Assembly: GCA_019188255.1 (NCBI GenBank)
Contig: JAETXT010000001.1
Coordinates: forward strand, 1,550,001-1,614,000
DNA: 64,000 nucleotides
Reading direction: 5' to 3'
Origin: Verticillium longisporum
Lineage: Eukaryota > Ascomycota > Sordariomycetes > Glomerellales > Plectosphaerellaceae
Each line of letters starts with the position of its first letter. The stretch's first letter is position 1. This document shows, one piece after another, positions 1 through 12,458 of this stretch. A program made the translations under genes and the position numbers. The notes beneath the pieces are model-generated. The model saw only the letters and a list, made by a program, of their open reading frames with translations. It was not told the origin of the DNA and made no database searches.

Positions 1-460
1 ACGACACCACACAAAACTCGACGAAACACAGCACCTACTGCACTTTCACTGGCTGACACGCCATCGACACATACACACCTACCACGCACATTCATTCAAC
101 CTTCATTACCTTCGTTCATACGATCATTCTACTACCATATCTCTTTTACTTTTGTATTTTCCCCGGCGCTGCATGTCTTTTTGGCGGCGGTTCATTGTTG
201 ATAGCACAGAGCATACAATACCCATTTTCGTTTTCCTGTCAAAGCAGATATCCGAGGTCATGACAGAGCAAGTTAGATAAGCTTCGGGCTAGAGAACCAG
301 CATGTCATACTTTCGAGCTTCCAATACCACCATGTGCATGGGTCACTGTTAGCATGGCTAGGGATTCTGCGACGTGAATGACATACTATGCACTGCAATA
401 GTACGGGGTAAAGTTCGCCAGCGTTCGTTCTATCTCTCATGATCCTTTCCATGGCATGGC
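1..460. other. left-edge non-coding stretch
   Basis: I see no supported gene here. The sequence is A/C/T-rich without a sustained conserved reading frame. It lies just downstream of the minus-strand NmrA-like gene and probably holds its 3' untranslated region and terminator. Confidence 0.5.
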
Positions 461-1499
461 CTACGAGTTGGTACCAGCAGAAATTGCAGCCTTCATCTCA
501 GCATAGACCCGCTTGGCCTCTCCCGCCAGCACCTCCTTGGCATACTCCTCGAGGGTGCGTGGCTTGAAGTCGGGGTACAGCTCGCGCGCGTCGAGGTAGC
601 CGAGGTACGCCGCCGTCTCGGGCGTGTTGTCGCCGCGCACGCCCCAGCTGTTCCAGTACTCGAACTGGGCGCGCTTAAACCACTCGGGGCTGCCGAGGGC
701 GAGGTCAGCCGCCGACAGCGCCTCGCACGTCGCCGTGACGGTCTGCGCGTCAACGTACGCCCGCTCAATCGTCTCGCCGCTCAGCCGCTCGAGAAGGTCA
801 TAGGCCTCGGTCTGCGAGGTCAGCGCGCCAAAGCCAAAGACGGAGCGGTTGAGGGTGCGCGGGTCGAGGACGGCGCGCGCGAGCAGGCGGCCAATGTCGT
901 CGAGGTGGGTCTGGGCGAAGCGCGTGGCGCCGTCGCCGACGATGAGGTCCGGCGCGCCGATGTGGACGTAGGCGTTGCGCTTCGAGGGGAGCAGCGGCAG
1001 CGTCATCTGGTACCACCAGCCAATGTCGAGGACGGTGTAGGGCAGGCGCAGCTTCTTGATGTGGTTCAGGTTGTCCTCCTTGATGTCGCGCAACGAGAGG
1101 ACGCCCTTGGGCGGGGCGACCGGGGCGAAGAAGCACGGGACGAAGCGGGCTACGCCGGCGGCCTTGGCGGCTGTGGCGAGGGCGGGCTCCGAGGCGAGGC
1201 CGGCAAAGTTGACGGCCGAGACGAGCGTTTCGAGGCCCGTGAGGGCCGTCGCGAGGGCGGTCGGGTCGCTGGTCAGGTCCAGGGGCTGGACGTTGATGCC
1301 GCGGGTGCGGAGGGCCTCATTGGCCGAGCTCTGGAGAGAGGATGGCCGAGTGAAGGCCGTGATTTCCTGGTGGATCTCGTTAAGGTTTGCCGAGCGACTT
1401 TGGTTGATGCATGCTTACGAAAGGGTGAGGGTGCTCGAGGAGGCCATTGACGATGGAGGCTCCCGTCTCGCCCGTAGCGCCAAGGACTCCGATCTTCAT
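461..1499 (-). CDS. NmrA-like / isoflavone reductase-type NAD(P)-binding protein
   Basis: Predicted atypical short-chain oxidoreductase of about 328 residues in two exons. The start at 1499 gives an N-terminal Rossmann motif GVLGATGETG (residues 4-13), typical of NmrA/isoflavone reductase-like proteins that bind NAD(P). A 52-base intron (1367-1418) joins 'EHPHPF' to 'EITAFTRP' in phase 0. The exon 2 frame then runs unbroken to a TAG stop at 461-463. Mid-protein segments such as VARFVPCFFAPVAP and 'DIGWWYQM' are characteristic of the family. Members are either redox enzymes of secondary metabolism or redox-sensing regulators; substrate and role cannot be told here. The neighbouring malic enzyme is on the same strand, 1.2 kb away, with no evident functional link. 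Confidence 0.85.
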
Positions 1500-2672
1500 G
1501 GTAGGTATGACTTGACGCCGGCGAAACTAAATGCAAACAAAGTCGTGATCCGCAATCCGGACATTCGGCGACAGAAAGGTGCCGAACGACAGCACTTTAT
1601 ATGGGTTTGCCTTGCTACATGCTTGGCGTCCGTCACGGCGACGATTCAACGTCCCCTGACATGACGAAACTCCGCCAGGTCCGCTCTGACGGGCCCCACT
1701 TCTCCGCGACGGAGACCCCTTAGACTCCGATCAAGACTCCGATGTCTGGCATGAAACTGCCATGCGCATACTTGTCAATCTTCTATCTCGCATTGTCATC
1801 ATCTCGACAACCCGAATAGTCTTCTAGTCTGGCTAGTCTGGCAGCCTGAGAGCTATAGGTCAAGTCCGCCTTCGGCATGACAAGCCTGAGTGTCTTTATA
1901 ATCATTATCAAGCTTACAATAGCAGAGACATGATTTCATGCCTGCTCCGAATGAGCTTCCGATGCTTCACGTAGGGATCATGTGTTCTCCACGCTTAAGA
2001 GTCGAGATCGTAAGGAGTCAGTACCCTTGTAACGAGTGCCTGTTTTAAGCCCTTTTGGAGTCCAGCGACACTCATCAATACAAGTGCTGTATTACGGTCC
2101 CAGCAAGCACAGCATCCCTGGAAAGTCGATCTGCAAGATGAGAGAAACATTACATTTGATGTTGGCCGGATGTTGACATGTCACACACAGACAATTCAGG
2201 ATGAGGAATTTGCAAGCGCATGCCCTTCCGAAATCCCAGCATCCAACCCCCAAGAACTACTTTTGAATGCCTCGTAACATCGAGCCTCGCGTCAACCGAC
2301 AAATTATTCACTCCATCGCTTCAAACATTAACAATGATAATTCAATTCATAAATACTTGTATTAGCTCGTTGAGCAATCTATCCCATCAGGTACCTTCGT
2401 AAAGATAAGGTCCGTCTAACCAAAAGTAAAGCCATCTCAACTCTTGAGATCCGAAAGGTTGGTATCTTATATATGCCTTCCCAATCCGGAGGATCAGGCG
2501 CTCGGCATCGCGTGGCGTCGCGCGCTCTGCCAGAAACCATGTTTCTGTGGCGCTAATGTTTTCCTTCTCTTCATCGACGAACAATCATGTGTAGCGCCAG
2601 TCAACTTCAATCGCTCACACCCAGGAGACATTGCTTCTCCCCTCACTCCATTTTTTGCTCCTGCCAGTGCAT
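1500..2672. other. intergenic: NmrA-like promoter side, malic enzyme 3' side
   Basis: A 1.2 kb stretch upstream of the NmrA-like gene and downstream of the malic enzyme stop. Only short frames without recognisable similarity are present. The half near 2673 is AT-richer and probably contains the malic enzyme 3' UTR. No repeat or RNA gene was seen. Confidence 0.5.
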
Positions 2673-4667
2673 CTAGAAGCGGGCCTTCTCGGTACCGAAC
2701 GACATGGGGTCATACATGCGGTCCTTGATGTAGGCAGTCAGGGCAACATCGCCCCACTCTTCCCACTCGATCCACTGGGATTCAGGGAGCTTTGAGACGC
2801 CTTCCCTGCGGGCAGCCTTCATAACTTCACGGGCAACGACCAAGCTAGCGTCACGGACACGCTCGATGTTGGGGTAGATGAGGCCCTTGTGGATTTCCTC
2901 GGCGTTGAGAGACTCGGCGAGCGCAGCAGCCGAGGTGTAGACCATCTCATCGGTGACGTGGGTGGCCTTGGAGAGGATGGCACCGAGGCCGAGGCCAGGG
3001 AAGACGTAAACGTTGTTACCCTGGTTGGGGTGGTAGGTGATGGCCTGGCCGTCGGGGGTCTTCATGGTGAAGGGGAGAAGGGGGAGCCGGAGGCGAAGAT
3101 GACACTGCCGTCGGTCCACTGCACAGCCTGCTCAAAGGTACACTCAGCCTTGGTGAGAGGGTTGCTCAGAGGGAACAGGATGGGACGGCGGCCAAGGCCG
3201 CCAGAGTCGACAGAAGCCTTGAGGGCACGGACAGTGGACTCGGTGAAGACGCCGAAGGTGGCCGTGAGACCAACCAGGGCCGACGGCTTGACGTACTCAA
3301 TGACCTCCTCGAGAGTACGGAACTGGTGGCCGTTGTTATCGGTACGAGCGAAGTACTTCTTGTGGTCGGCCAGGTTGTCACCACGGTCACGGGTGACAAG
3401 ACCCTTGGTGTCGACAAGCCAGAACTTCTCACGCGCCTGCTGCTCGCTGAGGCCGCGACGAGTGTAGTACTCGACGAGCTGCTTGGCAACACCAACACCA
3501 GCGGAGCCGGCTCCCATGAAGACCAGCCTCTGCTCCTCAAGAGGAACGCCAGACAGGTTCACAGCACCAATGTAGCCACCGAGAACGACAGCTCCAGTGC
3601 CTTGGATGTCGTCGTTGAAGCAGCGGTACTTGTTGCGGTAGCGGTCGAGGTAGTTGAAAGCCTTCTCGGTGTCGAAGTCCTCAAACTGCACAACCATGTT
3701 GGGGAACACCTCAGTAGCAGCCTCCATGAACTCGTCCATGAACTCCTGCTGCGTCTCCACAGAGACGCGCTTGTGACGGAGACCGAGGTAGAAGGGGTCC
3801 TTGAGGTTGTCCTCGTTGTTGGTGCCCGTGTCGAGAACGATGGGCAGAGTCTTGGAGGGGTCGACACCAGCGGCACCCGTGTACAGGGCTAGCTTGCCAA
3901 TCTGTGAACTGTTAGCTGGGGGATTGAGTGACCATGGGATGCAAAAGTTGGCCTACCGAAATGCCAACGCCGTTAACGCCAAGATCACCCAGACCGAGAA
4001 TGCGAGAGCCGTCGGTAACGACACAAATCTCAGGGTCGGGGTAGGGCCAATTCCTCAGCATGGTGCGGATAGACTTGCGCTGCTTGATGGAGATGTAGAG
4101 GGCCTCGGGGCGTGTGTAGAGGGAGGAGTACTGGAGGCAGACGTCGCCAATGGTGGGGGTATAGACAAGAGGCATGAGCTCGCGGATGTTGTCGATGAGG
4201 ACGCGGTAGAAGAGGTCCATGTTCTGGTCCTTGAGGGTCGAGAGGTACATGTACTTGTCGATGGGCGTTGAGCGTGTGTTGATCATCTTCATGGCGCGGG
4301 CGCTCTGCGTCTGGATGCTCTCCATGACGTGGGGGATGAGGCCGGTGAGGTTCTTGGAGACGCGGTCATCGGGGGTGAAGGAGAGGCCTGGACATGTTAG
4401 TCAGGGCGAAGAGGGAAGGAAAGGGAAGGCGAAGAAGGAGAGAAGGAGAGAAGGAGAAGGACGAGACTGACCCTTGTTCCACGCAGGCTCGCGCAGGACC
4501 TGGTAGCCGCAGGCCGACGACTTGGGGACATATTCGGTGCTGCGGTACTGTTGGACCTCGCCGTAGTGGTTCTGGGCATAGCCCCGGTGCTGGTCGAGGG
4601 CGGCGGCCTTCATCTTTTCTTCAATGGCGTTGATGTCGACAGAGTTCATGGGGTTGAAGTCTGTCAT
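2673..4667 (-). CDS. NAD-dependent malic enzyme (frame broken by one base near 3070)
   Basis: Malate + NAD(P)+ to pyruvate + CO2 + NAD(P)H, usually mitochondrial in fungi. Three exons: 4667-4472, 4387-3957, 3901-2673 (introns of 84 and 55 bases). Corrected length is about 618 residues, normal for the family. Visible motifs are the N-terminal malic domain (LMPLVYTPTIGDVC), the DGSRILGLGDLG active-site/NAD segment, the metal-binding region 'FEDFDTEKAF', and the second Rossmann motif VFMGAGSAGVGVAKQL. At 3070-3076 the frame is lost. 'ASGSPFSP' must be followed by 'FTMKTPDG', but one base of the CCCCTT run is missing, so the raw frame stops in TGA and the last ~132 codons lie in another frame. 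The sequence just before the start (TACTAAG ... CCAG) looks like the end of a 5' UTR intron. Whether a longer N-terminal presequence is spliced on is unresolved. Confidence 0.93.
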
Positions 4668-7600
4668 TCTCCGACTGGATATGGAGGTACGCTTAGTAGA
4701 TATAGACGTGCGGGAAGAGCGAGCGGAGATGACGGACGATGAGGAGGCGGGGAGGATGACCGAGGCGTGGATATATCAGAGCTAGCAGCACTGTAGGGAT
4801 ACGACGCCATTGAAGAGGTGGAGGTGTGATTGGGATTAGGGGTGGAGGAAGACGGGACGGAGAGGATGGTGGTGGTGTTGGTGTTAGTGTTGGGACGGGC
4901 GCCGGGACCAGCAGCGGCAGCTCGCAGAGAGGGAGGAGAGGACGAGGTGAATGCTCGAGAATGAGACGGAGACTGATGGGAAAGAAAGGAAGAGCTCGTG
5001 ACAATGCACCTGCCTCGAGAGGTGAGGAAAAGGCGGCTTTTGACGTGTCCGACGGAGGCGATTGGGGTAGGGACACCCAAGGCCCGCCAAGTACCGAGAC
5101 TTTGGCGCACCCCGGCGAGGGGATCGTGAGTTCGAGGCTGGGCCTTGTTGCAAAGCCTGCGCAGCGAGTTTCACGAGGGGTAGTAAGTACCGGTACTTTG
5201 GGGCAGGTGGGAAAGAAAGAGCAGGGGTGTGGGGGGGGATGGCAGCCGCGGAAGAAGGGGGGGGGAAGAAAGATGGGATGGATGGAGGGTGTGTGATGTG
5301 CCTCCGGGATGAGATGTCGATGAGGCACTGCTGAGGACGCCAGGAGCGTCCAGGAGGAACCAGGATTTGGAGAAGGGGTGGCGGCGGAAGCAACTGTAGA
5401 AGGAGCAACCTTGAGCAATGGAACGTGAAGGAGCAGCGAGAAGACAATCCGGAAGGAGGGGCCGGGGAACGAGATGAGCTCTCTGGTCTGCCCTTGCCTG
5501 CGCGTTCAGTCCAGTTCCCGGTGTTAGTTGGTCTGTGCCAATGGCTCAACCTCGTCCGGCGTCTTGTTTTTCGCCTTGGTTGCTGCCCGATGTGATATTG
5601 GGAGAATGGAGAATGTCGGAACGAAAACAAGAGTCGGCTGCAGGAGACCCTGTCGTGTGCTCTCTTCCCTTTTTGCTGTCTGTGTTTCTTTCTCGAACCC
5701 AAACCTGCGTCGACCGGCCCTCCGTGGGACGGCACCGAAATTTGAACCTGGCACTGGACGGGGCCGATGACTCAGGTCCAGCAGCGCTCGCTGGCTCTGG
5801 ATCGCTGCGGCTGGGTCTCTGGGTTGGGTCTTTGGGCTTTGGGCTTGGGAGGGGAGGGGGGCGCCAGCTGCAGGGCCATGGATCGGACTCGGGATCCAAT
5901 GACAGGGGGCCAACACGTCTCTAGCGCATCCGCCTTCCGCAGTCTGGGGAAGAAGCAACCCCAAAAGTGCCCCCCTAACCCCCTCACAGCGTTCGCGACC
6001 CTCACCGACGGTGAGCTCCCCGATCTTATTGGACTGCATGACTTGGTTGGCCCAGCATGGTCAAGTATTTACCCCCTCCAGCTGGACGGTTGCCTCTCCA
6101 CCGGGTGAACACTCTTACGTACATGGTACATCAGGCCCTCGCGACGTCCGGCGCAGGCATGCCTGGGTGTGCTGTGCGTTGCCTGCTCTACGTGTTTGCT
6201 TGCTTGGTTCGCAGATTGGTTTTCCAACTTTTTTTGTTGGGACATGCCTCCGGGCGTGGGAGCGACGGACCGGTGAGGAGGGTTGGGTTGGGTGTCCGTG
6301 ACGGCGCTCGTCCAATGTCCAATGTCCAATGCTGTCGTCAGCCTGTCAGTGCTGAGGCCACCCCCTGCGTTTACTCTTGCTTTGCAGCAGCGTACACATT
6401 AATTAGTAGGGTCCGAGACATTGAGAGCTGACAGGCTGCACGGGACCGGGCTGCCTCTGGCGGTCGTACCGGCCACCGATGGAGGAGGGCACACCGACAA
6501 GGCGCATGCCTCGATCCCTGTCGATGGTTTATTATTCTTTCGCTTTCGTTCGTTCGCCTACTAGCTCCGTCCATGTCGCTTGAGAGAGACTTCGCCGCTG
6601 TCCGATGGCACCGGACCGGCGTCGAAGTGGTCTTCCCCAAATGCGTCGTGCTCAAGATGGAGTAACCCAGGAGAAATCCTCCGCGTCAGCACCGGCGCTT
6701 CACGGAGGAGTCTAGACTGACAAGGTACCCGCTCGAAGAATTCCGAATGGGGTCAAAAGGAGTACTACTGCCCTTCATTCTGTCCGTCTTGTCTGGTCAT
6801 CCCTGAAGATCTCGAAGTGAAGTCGGAACGCTCAAACGCAAGGCTTTTTGGAGACGAAAATTTCTTGGGGAAAGGGGTGGGCTCGCAGCAGGGGGTGGGC
6901 AGGATTCGGGGAGGGTCGATTGCATGAGACGCCCCTGTCTCGCGTGTTCGACCTTGAACGAAGGGGCCAATAACACTGCTGTCAAGTCATCCTGAACAGC
7001 TGGATCTGGCTAGTTAATGCTCGTCTGGCGGGCCCGGCATGACGGAGTCTACCCCCCCTGCTCGTGCTGTTACTGCCAGGCCTCTTGGCTTCAACATGGC
7101 AGGCTAGCGTCTTTAGGACTAGTCCTCTCTCTTCCACTGGGGCGGTCCAGCCCGCTTTCTCAGAGTAGTTTTTTTTGTGTTTGTTTGCCCGCCCTGCCTG
7201 CATGATCCCCAAAAAGATGTGGCCCCCCATTGGAGGCTTCTGACAAAGCCTCCCTATGAAAATGGTGACAAACGGACGCTTCCCTACCAAGAGACCTGTG
7301 AAATTGGGGAATCACGACATGGCCCATGGGCAGTCTTTGCGAAGCAAGACGAAAACACTCCTCCCGACTTGTTCCGATGTGGAGGGCAGGGGCACGGCTA
7401 GCGGCAACCACCATCGGCAGTCGTCCGTGCTGCTCTTTCGCCCTGCAGCAGACGAACAATCATGACGGTTTATGACTGGTACTGACCGGACCAGGAGCTG
7501 GGCTGGTACCTGGAACTGGAACTGGAACCGCCAAAACATTGCGGCTGTCAACCAGTCCGTCAGGCTTGTCCGTCAACACGGACTCGATGGTCGATTCGAT

Positions 7601-10036
7601 CACAAAGTCAAGAAACCCAGCGACCGCTGAAACACAGACTCAGATTCGTATGATCACCATGCTGGCCATGTCTCTCCACCGCCCTCAAACATGTGGTGAG
7701 AGGGGGGGTAAGAAGAGACGGCAGACTACTTGACTGGAAATCACGGCAACGAGGGTTTCTGCCTCTGCCCTGTAACAATGGCGACGATCGGCCAAGGCTC
7801 GTCCCGTCTCGCCCAACCTTGGGATGTCATGCCGCGGACGGGCGAGCTGCCAGGGCTGCACGTTGCGAGTCGGACCTTTCAGGCCAGAGTCAGGAGGATG
7901 AAACTTTTCGTCCGTCCCATGTCCATCCCCATCTCATCGTGTCTGTACTTTGACTAGCCGTGGAGCGCGCCAGGTTCAGTGAGGAACTACCGGACCTTCG
8001 ATGTCTGATGCGCCCCAGCGGAGTCGATCCGCTGTTTGTCTGGATCTGTACGTTGCGCTGCGTGTACCATGTACGCGAGCATCCAAGTGAGCTACGTGTG
8101 CGAGGATTCGGATGATACATCGTCGATGGATCACGATGGCCCCCTTGACTTGCTCTCACTTGCTCACCAGATGAACGATGATGGGGCATATGGGGCACAT
8201 GCCCGTCAGCCTTGTCTGGGTCGGGGGACTTCGGACGCACGAGTTGCTGCTGCTACACCAGTCTCCAGTCTCCTACCCAGCCAAGGCAGCTCACGCGAGC
8301 TCCTCCGGCAAGACATCACCCCCCCTTTTTCTGTGCCATTGACCCCAATTGTGTGCATCCGTTAGTGCTACCCCAACTTGACGAGTGAACTGAGGGACAA
8401 AACACACACACACACACACACACACCGCTTGATATCAACACTTTGCTCACCTCCCGATGAATCAATCAATCCTCCTCCACGCAACAACACTACTGCACAG
8501 CTCGGCCCCTCATCACTTTGGCCGATGCGCACCTCATTCCATTGGCCTACCTGCTGGATCACAAGCGCGTCATGTCAATTTCTCCTCCGACATGTCCCGA
8601 CATTTCCCTTGCTCCCCACCGTAGAGTTTCCACCCCGCATGACGATGGGCGAGAGAGGTGTACCGTATGTACATGGTAGACGGCCAGAAAGCGCTGATGC
8701 ACCAGCGGGTCGCGGAGAGTGGAGGCGGGCGAGCTGAGGCTGTTGAGATGGGGAGGGGGGCCTTTTCCTCAACTGGCCATGCTCCTCAGCACGCAGTTGG
8801 CCAGCTTGTTGGTGGTCGTGCTCTGTCCTCCTCTCTCCCGCACAATGGAGGCTTGACGCTAACACCACAACCGCAAGGTGAGCTCTTCCTCCCCCAAGGA
8901 AGGTTCCAACCCCGCATATCGGAGCTCCTGCGTGTAAAGCAAAGCGTGCCAAGAGCAGCTTCGATCGGAGGAGAAGGAGGGGTCTTGCCTCGGTTGGCTT
9001 GGGGCGCCCTTTCCCTTTCCCTTGGATCGCGAGGCATCTTGGACGTCCGATGAGCCTCCGATGACTCTTATCACGGCCCATCATCTCTGGCAGCTGAAGA
9101 TGGTGCAAAGGTTACTGCGCATCTTGGGCTGGCTGAGCGTCGAGGCGTTACCTTCTGGGCACTCTGTGCTGTGCACCATGCCTACCAGCACACATTTGTC
9201 AACCGAGGTTGCGTCGATGACTCCTTCTCTCCTCTGTCTGCCTTGCAGCATGATGCGATGCACGATGATGGCTCGCACTTCGCATGCGCGCTGACTGCCG
9301 AGGCGTCACTGATCCAAGCCCTTCTGAGAGTCGAGAAGCCGACTACAGCGCCGCCTCGGCCGTCGTCGACGCTCCTTGCACATGTCTCCTTTGGGATTGC
9401 CGAACACCAGTCTGAGGCTGGGAGCTCACGACACAGCCGATGAGGCAGTTTTGCGTTTGGCTTCCGTTCCCCTCCGTGATACGGCGGTGGCGGGCTTGGC
9501 GGGCTCTTGTTCTGTTGGTGTGTGTGTTTTACGTTTCGCGCAGGTGAAGCATCGGCGCCGGGATCAGCATCTGATCGCCGAAAGTATGCTTAAGATGCCC
9601 GTCGTATGAACCGCGGTATCAGATCTGGGAGACCCCACATGCCGGGCGGGCGAGGGGCTGTTTGATCGGACCAACTGTCTGACACACCCTGGGGGCCTCG
9701 GGCCAGCTCTGACAGCATGTCGGCGATCACAAGGAATGTGACTCTGAGGTTGCGATTCTGCGAAAATCAAGATGGGGAAGGTGATCAGTGGGTTCCCCCA
9801 GAACTGCTTGAGAGTCTGGCTCGCAGGCTGTGCTACTCTCTTCGCCTTCTTCTCGGCCTGCGACTGAACTTCCGATGTGCTCACTATATGGGCGAACGGT
9901 AGGCCAGTATCACCCCCATCTTCGTAGATCGTCACGCCATGTTCATTTCTATGCATGCCGCCTTTACTGTTGTTGTTCTATGGGTGTCAAGACATGAACC
10001 TCGTTGACTCTTAGATTTCCCATATCCCAAACCTCT
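4668..10036. other. 5.4 kb stretch without a recognisable gene
   Basis: Between the malic enzyme start and the acetoacetyl-CoA synthetase stop. The part near 4.7-5.5 kb is probably malic enzyme promoter and 5' UTR. Many open frames of 60-280 codons exist on both strands. They are low-complexity (Pro/Ser/Arg-rich), overlap one another, and show no domain. A 24-base AC microsatellite lies at 8402-8425. I could not identify a tRNA, rRNA or transposon. A long non-coding RNA or an unusually long upstream regulatory region remains possible. Confidence 0.5.
8402..8425. repeat. (AC)12 microsatellite
   Basis: Twelve uninterrupted AC dinucleotides in the gene-free stretch downstream of the acetoacetyl-CoA synthetase. 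Confidence 0.95.
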
Positions 10037-11965
10037 CTACAGCTTCCTCTTCCCAGCGACCAGCTCCTCGACCTTGGCAAATTGGTAATAGTAGTCTAGG
10101 CTCTTCGGGTTCAGCAGCGTCCCGCTCGGCTTGATTGTGTGTCCCGACACGATCTGCTTCACCGGCAGTTCGACCTTTTTCAGGTTCACAGTCGTCTGTC
10201 TTTTGTCAGAATCAATTCCATCATCCTCACAACACAGCACCAGAACTTGGCACGTGGCACTGGGCTTGAAACCAAAAAGAAAAAAATGACAGTACTCACT
10301 GGAATCTCAGGCGTCTCAAATATCCAACGTGGGACATGCCTCTTCGTCAGTTCCTTCCCGATAGCTGCCTTGACCCCCTCCACCAGCTCACGGTCAAACT
10401 TGTGTCCGGGCCGCATCATGAGGAAGAGCATGACACTCTCATCGGTGTCGTTTGGCCGGCGCTGCCCTACGCACAGGCTGTCCGCCACGCGATCGGCGAA
10501 CCGTCTCTCGATGACGGCGTAAATCTCGGCGCTGCCGAAACGCACACCCGAGGGGTTGAGCACGCCGTCGGCCCTGCCGAGGAACGACACGTTGCCCGTC
10601 TCGGGATGGATGGCGCAGAAATCTCCATGCGCCCACACGTGGTCGAAGCGGCCAAAGTACGCGGCGTGGTAGCGCGAGCCCGCCGGTGCCGTGTTCAAGG
10701 TCGAGGCGCCAGGGCGTGCGGCGGCGTCGCCCCAGAGATAGATGGGGATGTTCGGGAACGCCGCCGTGGCGACGAGCTCGCCGGGTTCGCCGACGGGGAG
10801 TTCCTTCCCGGGTCCGTCGGGCAGCTGGGCGTCGTAGATGGCAATCGGGACGCCGAGGGAGGGGCCCTGTGTTCCGCCTCGGTAGACTGGCGTCAGGGGG
10901 TTCATGAGGCCGAAACAGCCGGCAATGTCTGTGCCGCCAGAAATGTTGGCCAGATGCACGTTTTTCGGGAATCCCTCGTCGTAGAACCAGTCGAATAGCT
11001 GATCTGACAAGACCATGCCCGTCGTAGAGACTATGCGGAGCGACGACAGGTCGGCAACGTCCTTTGGGCGGATGCCGGCCTTGGCCATCTCGAATAGCCA
11101 GCGCGGGCTCGTGCCGAGCTTGGTGATCTTCTGCTCGGCCATGATGCGGATGAAGGTGGTGAGGTCGGGCTGGAAGGGCGATCCGTCGTAGAGAATGGCG
11201 CGGGCTCCAAAGAGGAGCTGCGCCACGTTGGCGAGGTACATGATCCAGCCGGTCGTGGTGTACTGCAGACCTACGGAGTCGGGTGTCACGTCCTCGTGCA
11301 GGCGGGATTCCTTGGCAACGCTGAGCAGCAGCGTTCCGACGGCGTGGACGATGGCCTTGGGCGTGCCCGTTGTGCCAGAGGAGTAATAAATGAGAAAGGG
11401 GTCCTGGAAGCCGACGTGCACGAAAGGGGGCGGTGTGGCCGACGCGGACTCGAGGAAATGGTCGAGCGTTTCGGCCTTGGGGATAGAGGAAATAGCAAGG
11501 GGTTTCTCAAAGCGGTGGATGGAGACGATGCCCTCGCGCACCTCGGTCAGCGCAATCTTGCCGTCTTCCTTGTCCTTGGTGCCGCGGTGATCCTTGGGGT
11601 CTGCCGATGTGCGCGTGTAAAGCAGGTTCTCGGCAAAGTTAAGATAGACGCCGGGGAACCAGACGGGGACGGCATCGATCGGGGCCGCCTCGTCGACGAT
11701 GCTCGTAGGAGCGCCAGAATGAATAATATTGGCAAAGGTAAAGACATGGGCATAGAAGGTGGCACGGTTGGCACACGACCAGGTGTACATGTCTTGAAAG
11801 GTCTATTCATGTTTAGCGCAACAGCAAGAGAACGAGTGAGGGAAGGGGACTCACTTGGAGGTGTAGAGAGTGCGTCTGGTTGACTTGTTGTATGAACTTG
11901 TACATCTGGGTGCTCTTGGGATCGGGGTGCTCCCAGAGCTTGCGCAAGGCAGTATCTGAGCCCAT
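10037..11965 (-). CDS. AACS: acetoacetyl-CoA synthetase with an internal in-frame deletion
   Basis: Acyl-adenylating enzyme that activates acetoacetate to acetoacetyl-CoA in the cytosol. Three exons: 11965-11855, 11802-10300, 10195-10037 (introns of 52 and 104 bases, both GT-AG), about 590 residues. Seen in order: N-terminal ACAS_N part ('TWSCANRATFYAHVF', VWFPGVYLNFAENLL), the P-loop YYSSGTTGTPKAIVHA, the 'LYDGSPFQP' region, 'ISGGTDIAGCFG', the 'WAHGDFCAIHPETG' and 'GRADGVLNPSGVRFGSAEI' adenylate motifs, and the C-terminal KKVELPVKQIVSG with the catalytic Lys region. Between 'KIALTEVREG' and 'IVSIHRFEKP' (near 11525) roughly 100-120 residues normal for the family are absent without a frame change. 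These are the first half of the AMP-binding domain (AELR..GVKKGDRV..FSSSSPD). The product should be inactive unless this is an assembly collapse. Confidence 0.92.
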
Positions 11966-12458
11966 GGTGATGGAGGATGCGGTGATGCAGGGTCTATCAA
12001 TGGCCAGCTATCAGGTATCTTGGAACCAATTTTGTTTCTTCTGGAGAGAGCACAGAAAACTTGTCGGAGGCCTGTTCTCGCACCCATCGACGGGAATTGA
12101 AGATGAACGGAATGGCTTTGTATGAGCTGGCGAGCCGAGGTACAGGCGACGATCAGCTAAGGAAGCAGGACCAACCAAGGTGCGGGGTGCGGTGCTCGGC
12201 GCTCAGCAGCTCCTTCTCCAGGCTGAGAGCTTTGTCCATGTGGAGGACGCGGGGAAGCTGTACATGGGTAGCGAGTGCCGATCTGGGGACATCACTAATC
12301 ATCTTTCTTTCATCGGGCATGAATGGTAGCAGCGACCTTTCCAATTTACACCACGCCCATCAGACCAGCATTTGCGAGTCTCAGCATTTACAGTCTCAGC
12401 ATTTGCGAGTCTCAGCATTTGCAGTCTCAGCATCGTACACCACACGCAACCAGCGGCA
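11966..12458. other. AACS promoter region and DUF1757 3' region
   Basis: About 490 bases between two minus-strand genes. It contains the tandem repeat at 12366-12433 and otherwise no recognisable feature. Confidence 0.5.
12366..12433. repeat. 15/16-base tandem repeat, about four copies
   Basis: Alternating units CAGCATTTGCGAGTCT and CAGCATTTACAGTCT (one copy with TTTGCAGTCT) repeated four times, followed by a partial CAGCAT. It sits 25 bases past the DUF1757 stop codon, in its likely 3' UTR. Confidence 0.9.

Noticed and set aside
3326..3892. 188-codon plus-strand frame inside the malic enzyme gene
   Set aside because: Antisense shadow of a conserved coding exon; Val/Glu/Leu-rich composition is typical of such shadows.
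4693..5735. Long Pro/Ser-rich minus-strand frames upstream of the malic enzyme, considered as its mitochondrial presequence exon
   Set aside because: Composition is low-complexity and no in-phase splice joins them to the malic enzyme start; an in-frame stop separates them. A 5' UTR is more likely.
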